DNA of 48,635 nucleotides, taken from an uncultured Clostridium sp. (GTDB lineage: Bacteria; Bacillota; Clostridia; TANB77; CAG-508). Made by a program: the position numbers and the translations under genes. Positions 8,952-17,800 of the stretch are shown here, one piece after another. The DNA is taken from NCBI GenBank assembly GCA_948470605.1, contig CAOKPI010000008.1:1-48635 (forward strand). Direction: 5' to 3'. The notes under the pieces are model-generated. The model saw only the letters and a program-made list of their open reading frames with translations. It ran no database searches and had not been told where the DNA came from. The first letter of the stretch is position 1. Each line of letters opens with the position of its first letter.

Positions 8952-11519
8952 ATGTACGTATTTAACAAAATCACAGTAAATCCACAACTACCAAAAAGAA
9001 TCGAAAAATTATCAGAAATCGCCAATAATTTATGGTGGTCATGGAACACAGAATTTTTAAGATTATTTCAAAAAATAGACAGAGATTTATGGGAGCAATC
9101 TGACAAAAACCCAGTCAAATTTTTAAAACATGTATCACAAGAAAAACTAGAAAAAGTAGCAAAAGATGTAGCTTTCTTAAAAGAATATGACAAAATTGCA
9201 GAAAACTTTGAAGGTTATATGAACAGCAAAAGTACATGGTTTTCCAACAAATATCCAGAAAACAAAAACGATTTAATCGCCTATTTTTCAGCTGAATATG
9301 GGCTAGACCAAACCATACCAATCTATTCAGGAGGATTAGGTATTTTATCTGGTGACCATTTAAAATCAGCCAGTGATTTAGGAATTCCATTGGTAGCAGT
9401 AGGGCTATTATATAAAAATGGATACTTTAATCAAAAAATAAATGGATATGGACAGCAAGAAACCGAATATCATAATATTGACTTATGTGATATGCCAATC
9501 CATCCCGTAAAAGATGAAAAAGGGGAAGATTTAATCATCTATGTCAAATTTCCAAAAAGAAGATTGTATCTAAAAGTATGGCAAATTAATGTAGGAAGAG
9601 TCAAATTATATTTGTTAGACTCTGACATAGAAAAAAACAACCAAGAAGATAGAGATGTAACCTTACGTTTATATGGTGGAGACCAAGAAATGAGAATACG
9701 TCAAGAAATTGTACTAGGTCAAGCAGGGGTGAATCTATTAACTAAGTATTTAAACTTAAATCCTACTGTATATCATATGAATGAAGGACATTCAGCCTTT
9801 TTAAACTTAGAAATTATCAAAAATATTATTAAAGAAAAGCAAGTTTCTTTTGAGGTAGCAAAAGACATAGCAAGTTCAAAAACAGTATTTACAACTCATA
9901 CGCCAGTACCAGCTGGAAATGACATTTTCCCATTAGCGTTAGTGGAAAAATATTTTAAAGATTTCTGGCCAAGATTAGGACTTTCCAGAGAGGAATTCTT
10001 AAGATTAGGAATGAAACCAGGAGTAGACTTAGAAGAAGGCTTTAACATGGGGATTTTGGCATTAAAAATTGCAGGTAAGAAAAATGGAGTTAGTAAGCTA
10101 CATGGAGCTGTATCCAGAGAATTATTTGGTGAAATCTGGCCCAATATAGCAGCCAACGAATCTCCAATTGAATATGTAACTAATGGTATTCATACTTGCT
10201 CATGGTTAGCGCCTAAGATGAAGGAATTATACAATAAATATTTAATTCCTTATTGGCAAGATAATATGTATCAAGACCAAGTATGGGAAAAAATCAAAAA
10301 TATTCCAGATGAGAAACTATGGGAAGTACATAATGATAGAAAAGCCAAATTATTGAAATTAGTAAAAGATAGCACATCAGAGAGATTAAGGCGTTCAGGA
10401 TATAGTTACGAAGAAATTAATGAAATTGTTTCCAAGTTAAATCCAGAGGCTTTGACCATAGGATTTGCGAGAAGATTTGCTACTTATAAAAGGGCAACTT
10501 TAATTTTTAAAGATTTAGAAAGAATTACACAAATATTAAATAATGAAAATAGACCAGTTCAAATTATATTTGCTGGAAAAGCTCATCCAGCAGATAAAGA
10601 GGGACAAGACTTAATCAAATACATTCACGAAGTATCTATGATGCCTCAATTTAAAGGAAAAATCTTTGTTTTAGAGAACTATAATATTGCTATGTCAAGA
10701 TATTTAATCAGTGGTGTCGATGTTTGGCTAAACAATCCAAGAAGACCAATGGAAGCATCTGGAACAAGTGGACAGAAGGCATCGGTTAATGGTGTTATCA
10801 ATTTCAGCGTTTTAGATGGTTGGTGGGCAGAAGGTTACACCCAAACCAATGGATGGACGATTGGAACCAATGCCGAATATGAATCTTATGAGGCACAAGA
10901 TATAGCAGATAGCCAAAGTATGTATCGAACTTTAGAAGATAAGATTATACCTACTTATTATGAAAAAGATAAAGAGGGATTGTCTTCAAAGTGGTTAGAA
11001 ATCATGAAAAATTCTATTGTTACAACAGGAGGAAAATACAGTACAGCGAGAATGTTAGTCGATTACACCAATAACCTATACATACCACTTTGTAACTTAA
11101 CGAAAAAGTATTATTCAGATGTTGATAATGTAGCAGGTTACAACTCTTGGAAAAAAGACTTATATATGAACTGGAAAGATATCAAAATAACACAAGTTGA
11201 TAATCTAGACAATATAACCATTGATGCTGGTAACAATATTGAAGTTGCTTGTGAAGTAGAATTACCTAATATCAATATTGAAAATATTGTGGTTGAAGTC
11301 TATTATGGAAAAATTTTGGAAAATGGTGTAGTAGAAAATGTTAGTATTATACCAATGAAATTACAAGACCAAGATGAGGAAAATAAGAAATATTATTTTA
11401 CAGCAAAGATAGAGTTAACAACAGGAGGAGATTATGGTTATACGTTTAGAGTTATGCCAAGACATGAAATGTTATTGGAGTCTGCTAATTTAGATTTAGT
11501 TAAATGGATAACAAAATGA
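8952..11519 (+). CDS. glgP: Alpha-glucan (glycogen/maltodextrin) phosphorylase
   Basis: Releases glucose 1-phosphate from storage or imported alpha-1,4-glucans in the cytosol. It is a GT35 enzyme of the variant with an N-terminal extension (DUF3417-like), seen as IANNLWWSWNTEFLRLF at residues 26-42. The core has the YFSAEYGLDQTIPIYSGGLG segment, the MNEGHSAF motif and the pyridoxal-phosphate region EASGTSGQKASVNG, whose Lys should carry the cofactor. The length of 855 codons fits. AAAGGAGGA precedes the ATG. It has its own promoter and terminator, so it forms a single-gene unit. Confidence 0.94.
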   Translation: MYVFNKITVNPQLPKRIEKLSEIANNLWWSWNTEFLRLFQKIDRDLWEQSDKNPVKFLKHVSQEKLEKVAKDVAFLKEYDKIAENFEGYMNSKSTWFSNKYPENKNDLIAYFSAEYGLDQTIPIYSGGLGILSGDHLKSASDLGIPLVAVGLLYKNGYFNQKINGYGQQETEYHNIDLCDMPIHPVKDEKGEDLIIYVKFPKRRLYLKVWQINVGRVKLYLLDSDIEKNNQEDRDVTLRLYGGDQEMRIRQEIVLGQAGVNLLTKYLNLNPTVYHMNEGHSAFLNLEIIKNIIKEKQVSFEVAKDIASSKTVFTTHTPVPAGNDIFPLALVEKYFKDFWPRLGLSREEFLRLGMKPGVDLEEGFNMGILALKIAGKKNGVSKLHGAVSRELFGEIWPNIAANESPIEYVTNGIHTCSWLAPKMKELYNKYLIPYWQDNMYQDQVWEKIKNIPDEKLWEVHNDRKAKLLKLVKDSTSERLRRSGYSYEEINEIVSKLNPEALTIGFARRFATYKRATLIFKDLERITQILNNENRPVQIIFAGKAHPADKEGQDLIKYIHEVSMMPQFKGKIFVLENYNIAMSRYLISGVDVWLNNPRRPMEASGTSGQKASVNGVINFSVLDGWWAEGYTQTNGWTIGTNAEYESYEAQDIADSQSMYRTLEDKIIPTYYEKDKEGLSSKWLEIMKNSIVTTGGKYSTARMLVDYTNNLYIPLCNLTKKYYSDVDNVAGYNSWKKDLYMNWKDIKITQVDNLDNITIDAGNNIEVACEVELPNINIENIVVEVYYGKILENGVVENVSIIPMKLQDQDEENKKYYFTAKIELTTGGDYGYTFRVMPRHEMLLESANLDLVKWITK

Positions 11520-11558
11520 GACAAGTGGGACAGGTTTCAACTGTCTCATTTTTTTTGT
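11517..11558 (+). terminator. Terminator after the phosphorylase gene
   Basis: TGAGACA (starting in the stop codon) pairs with TGTCTCA across a 20-base loop that can pair further, followed by eight T. It is a rho-independent terminator. The TGAGACA arms are the same as in the palindrome before frr. Confidence 0.85.
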
Positions 11559-11565
11559 ATTCTAG

Positions 11566-11592
11566 GAAAGTTATCATGGTATGATAACTTTC
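11566..11592. repeat. Perfect 11-bp inverted repeat
   Basis: GAAAGTTATCA and TGATAACTTTC flank a 5-base centre. There is no T-run, so it is less likely a terminator than an operator-like dyad. It lies about 220 bases before the giant metalloprotease gene. No promoter position could be assigned with certainty to link the two. Confidence 0.5.
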
Positions 11593-11814
11593 TGTAGAAG
11601 AGCTCATTACGGAAATAAGTGATAGAAGAAAAGAAACGAGGAAATATTACAAAATAATTTCAAAAATGACAACAAATTGTAAAATTACCCACAAAACCTT
11701 AAGAAATTAAGTAGTTTTAAGAAATAAAATAGAAAAAAACAGTCCCTATTATTGAAAGAAAAATTAAAAATTGCTACAATAGTATAGCAAAATACTGATA
11801 AGGAGAGATTAAAC

Positions 11815-14800
11815 ATGAAAAAATTAATTAGCATGATTGTAACAATTATGGTGTTAGTTTTAACAAGTACAATTTCAAATGCAAGTACGAAAGTAGAAGC
11901 GAGCTTGAGTAGCACATCTCAAAAACTGAATAAAGGTGATACTATTGTATTTACATTAAAATTAGATACCTTTCAAGAAATAAAGTATGGGATTAATGCC
12001 TATCAAGGAAATTTTGTATATGATAGGGATATTTTTGAGGAGGTAAAAGAAGCTGATTTTAAAACTATGAATGGCTGGCAAGGATTGCAATACAATCCCA
12101 ATACCAGTGAATTTGTTTTATATAAAAAAGCAGGAACAGACCTAGAAGAAGATGTATTACAAGTGTCACTTAAAGTAAAAGAAGGGGTAAAAGCTACTAA
12201 AACAGAAGTGAAAATGGAATATATGGTGACATCAGAGGGGAAAAAAGACATTTATGTGGTAAATGGAGAAAAAGCAAAATTAAATATAGATATCCTAGAA
12301 GAACAACAAAAACCTGACGATATACCAGCAGGAAAACCAGATAATAAGCCAGGCAATAAGCCAGGTGATACACCAACTAATAAGCCAGATGATAAACCGG
12401 TTGATACACAACAGGATAAGCCATCTGATTCAAAACCAGGAGATATATCACCTAGCAAACTAAGCATAGAAAAGCCAAGTAGTGAAATAAAACTAGAAGA
12501 ACAAGACCAATTATACAAAGGCAAATTGCCAAAAACAGGTAGAAATTATACGATGTTATTTTTATTGTTAATAGCAGAAGTGTTATTAGGAATAAGAGCA
12601 GTATATTTTGGAAGAAAGTGGATGACAAGTGAAAAGACAAAAATGTCTGTTGTGGCAACACTTGCAGTTGTATTATCCATGCAATTCATAGGAACGGTTT
12701 ATGGAGCTGTTACTACCTTCTCTCAAAAAGGAGAATTAAACGGAGATGGAGCCATCAATTATGCAGACGTTAATTTGTTGGCCTCTCATTTAGTGCATTT
12801 AAAACCATTGGGAGAAGACAAACCAATCGAAGAAGTAAAAACTTTATTAGAAAATGCAGATATGAATAGTGACGGAAAAATTACAGTAACTGACCTTAGT
12901 ATTTTAATCCAAAAAATCGAAAACAAACTAAATTATGAAGTAACCATAAGAGACTTATTGGTTAGTAACTATTATCCAATAAAAGGCGAAGAAATTGTAA
13001 TAAGCTTTGATGCTGACGTAAATTATGATGCAACGATTCAAGCGATTACGATAAATGGAAAAGAATATGAGACAAAAAGAAATGAAGCCAATAACAACTT
13101 ATATGAAATCAAAATAAAAGTAGGAAATACGAGTGGTGTAACAGAATACAAACTAGAAAAGGCAAAATTGGACAATGGCAAAGAGATAAAAATAAAAGAG
13201 GCGATTAAAGTTGATATTTTAAAACAACAACCTCAAATTCAAAACTGGACCGTAGAAGAAGATATTGAAAAAACAGAATTAAATGTATCTTTTGATATGG
13301 TAGACCCAGACCACGCTTTCCTTTCTGGAAATTATAACATTGTTGAAAAACAAAATGAAAGCGAAAACCAAGCGGAAGAAGGAAATGCTATCCAAACAGG
13401 AGAAATAACAGCTGGAAATAACAAAATTAATGTGAAAGTAGAAGAAGGAAAAATCTATGAAATTACCATGTGTATGACACATAACTTAGATACAGATACT
13501 TTAGAAATAGAAGGAGAAAATCAAGTAAGTGTTACCCATAAAGAAGAGTTAAGCTTAGTTGTAAACTATGATTTCAAAGTTTCAAATCTTGAAACCTATC
13601 GTTATCAAGGTCAAACAGTAGAAAAAACAGAAGAATTTAAAGTAGGAGAAGTAATTACCTTAAAATTTGGTAGTACCAATGCTACGACTTGTACACCTAA
13701 AAAAGCTATCATAAATGGAAAAACATATGAACTTGCCAAAGAAAATGATACTTACAAAGCATTTGTAGAGGGTCTAGCTAGTACAGGGAACCATACTATT
13801 AAACTAGAAAAAGTTATTTTATCCAATGGAAAAACATTTGAGGTAAATCAAGAGATACCAGTAAAGGTTATAAAAAATGCACCAGTTGTAAAACGATTTA
13901 GAGCGAATGAAAAACCAGAAGAAAAAGAAATTAATATGCATCTTTACTTAAAAGATACAGATAAAACAATCACAGACTTTATGGTAAAATTGTATGACGA
14001 TCAAAATAATGAGATACATACTAAAAACTTAACCGATCAATTAATAGAAGCGAATCTAACAGACGAAGAAAGTGAAGAAGAAATCAAAAATACGTATTAT
14101 ATCAATAGCCATTTAGATACGAGTAAAGTAACTATGGCAAGCAGTTACAAAATAAAAGTATTTGCTAATTATCAGTTATTAGAAAATGATAATCAATATA
14201 CTCATACAGAAGAAATATTATTAGAAGAAAGTATAGAAGCAACACCAGTAGTTAATATAAAAAAAGTGGATGTTTCTAAGAAATATCCAGAAAAAAATGA
14301 AAATATAACATTAACCTATGAAATGGAAACCAACAAAAAAGACCTAGAAATTACTCATATTATGGTAAATAACTTAAAATGTATGGCAACCAAACATATT
14401 GATAATGACGAAAATGTGACTTATTCTGTTACATTCAGTGCAGGAGAAACGGCAGGAGTATTGAACTTAGACACAACTGAAATCTTTTTTGAAGGAAATG
14501 TAACAGCAAATGTAAGCAATTGTGTCCAAGTAGATGTTCTAAAAGACAAACCAACGAGTGAAACATTTAAGCAAGTAGATGATATTCAGAATCATAAGGT
14601 TATCCTAACAGCTAATATCGTAGACCCAGATCAAGCTTTTATAAAAGGAAAAGCAGATTTAATTAGAAATAGTGACAATCAAATTATTGCAACTAAAGAA
14701 TTTGATGCTGAGCATGTTACGTTTGCCATTGAGAATGTAGAAATAGATACAGAATATACTTTAGTTGCTAAGATGACCTATGATAGAGATACGAATCAAT

Positions 14801-17800
14801 TACCAGAAGAAACCAATCAAAATTATGTAGAAGACGAAGAGTTTAGAAGGAGACCAATCCAATTAATTGCAGATTATGAACTAAAAATTAATGATATTAA
14901 AACCTATAAAGGGGAAAAACAGACGAAATACTTTGAAAGAGGAGAAGAGGTAACCATAGCTTTTGACAGTACAAACAAAACAGTCTTTTATCCTGTCCAA
15001 GCAGTGATTAATGGAAAAACCTATTCACTAGAAAAACAAGGAACAACTTATAAAACTAAGGTACCAGTAGTTTCAAGCTTTGGACCAAAAGATATCACCA
15101 TAGAAAAACTAATCTTAAACAATACCAAAGAAATCGAACTAACAGAAAATAACCAAACAAGAGTAGGAATTTTAAAACTAAGACCAAGCATTACAGGATT
15201 TGGCTATGTAGAAGATGAACAAAATCAAGCTATTAAAGTAAATTTTGTGGTAAATGATGTGGAAGATACCATAACAGGAGGAACCATTAAAATTACAAAT
15301 GAAAATGGAGAAATTGTAAAACAAGAACCATTTTCTCGTGATATGACAGAAATTAGCTTCCCAAAAGGAGTTTGTGAAGAATACGAAATAGAAATACTAG
15401 TAGATTACGACTTAGACACCAACCAAATTACAACAGGGGATAATGAATATGTAGCACAAAAATTATTAGCAGAAAGAATTAATATAAGTGCAGAACGTCT
15501 ATTTGAGGTAAAAGACATCTTAGAAATTAGTTTATACCAAGAAGGAAAAGCATCCGAAGTAACAAGTATAACAGAATCACAATTAAAAGACCATTTAGAT
15601 GACTATATCGTAAAAGTAAGAACCAAAGGAATGCCAATGTTCTATACCCAAATTGAAGATTATGAAATTACAGAAGAAGGAGACTTAAACTTTATCTTAG
15701 CTTATGATAATGTAATTCAATATCAAGATGGAACCAAACAAAATAAACTAAAAGTAACCTATAGCAAAATGGAAGATGGGGTAGCTCATAATAAGAGCAT
15801 TGAATATCTGATTTCCGAAATAGAAAAAGACCCAACAGGAACCTTTACTTTAACACAAAACTATGATGCTTCTTATTTGAATGTATCAAGAAATAGCATT
15901 ATACCAAATACTTTTAGAGGAACTTTAAATGGAAATGGCTATAAAATTTACAATATTAACAAACCATTATTTGAAACCCTAGAAGGAGCAACGATTAAAA
16001 ATCTCACCTTAGAAAATGTGGATTTATTAGGGGCAAATAGCAAAGGATCTATTTCAAATGTGGCACAAAACACAACCATTAGCAATGTTCATATCAAGGG
16101 ATTAGATATGACAACAGGAACCAATGAATCTGGTGGAATGGTTGGTGATATGCAATCTGGTTGTACCGTAGAAGAAAGTAGCGTAACGAAACTTCATATC
16201 AAATTAGACCATATTAGGGTAGCAGCAATTGCAGGAAAATTTGATGGAAGTACCATTAAAGACTGTTATGTAGAAGGTATCATAGAATCCATTACCTCAA
16301 CTAGAGATGGTGTAGGAGGAATTGCTGGAGATGGCTGGGGAACAGCAGATGCTACTATTACGAATTGTATTGCTAAAATAGAATTTGTAAACAATACAAG
16401 AGCGAAAAACAATGGAGGAATTTTAGGACTTGTTAGAAATAACAAGGTAACACTAACCAATAATATCAGTTTATGTACAGGAACAGGAGTAAACAAAATA
16501 TGTGGTACAGCTATGAATTCTGCTTCAACCAACAACTATGAATTAGAAGAATCTGAACTAATTTCCAATGCATCTGGAAATAAAGTTAAGAAAATAGCAA
16601 AAGACAATATGAATCAAGAATTCTTTGTAGAAGAAGCAAAATTTGACGAAGAGAAATGGGATTGCACGGATGCTTCATACGAGAACTTACCAGCATTGAA
16701 AAAAGATATCCATAAAGAAGATGATATTGTAGTAGAAGAACCAACAATGAATAAGTTATACATTCCAGAATATAGCAGAATTAAAAAGATAGCAGGATTT
16801 GATACCAATAAATTAACAACTTATCATAACTTGCATAAATTAATGCCATATTATGATGCAAAATACTTAGTAATGGACGCATCAACCATTCCTACGACTG
16901 ATGTATTAAATACAAAAGTAATTAAACATATTTTACCTTATGCCAATGGAAAATTGATAACTTATATTACTTCAAAAGATTATCAAAAAATCACAACGAT
17001 TAAAGTAGTCTTTGAAGATTATAGCGTAAAAGAATATAACGTAAACTTTGAAAAATTCCAACAAAATATAGCAATTTATAAAATACCAGAACTAAACTTA
17101 AATTATGCCTATGACAATTATGCCATCAAAGAAGATGGAAGCATGATAACTACCATAGAAGAATACATGAAAGGTCTTGACTATACAACCGATTTAGACC
17201 CACTAACAACAGCAGCAGATAGTAGATTATACAAAGACCATTACAATGAAGTGATAAAAGCTAATGCAAAACAAATTGCAATGCAATTATTACAAAATGA
17301 CGAAAATAGTGTACTTACTATGGAAAATAAGGTATTAAATAGTAAAATACAACAAGAATTAATTGATAGTGGAAAATTAAAAGAAATTGTATATGGATAT
17401 ACTTATTATGACAGATGGTATGGTTTTGAAATAAGAGGAACGAAAGTATCAGACCTTATGCTATTTGAAGGTAAAATGTATTCTGACTCAATGACCTATT
17501 ATAATGTGCTAAAAGAAACGCTAGTAGGAAACTTAGTACCAGGAAATACAGATGCATTCTACAATACTTGTCTAAAGAAATATACAGGAAGTTCAAGTAT
17601 TGGTTATTTCTTAGACTATATAATAGCTAAGATTGGTGGATACGAAAATGTAGATGATTGGTTTACAGAGTACTTTGGTAGTAGAAATATACTTGCTGAA
17701 GTTGCAGTAGACGATAAACCAGAAATATTATATCGTGGATGGTATCAACTTAAGAAAAATGCAAGAATGGTACTTCCCGTTATTACACTGCCAAATGATT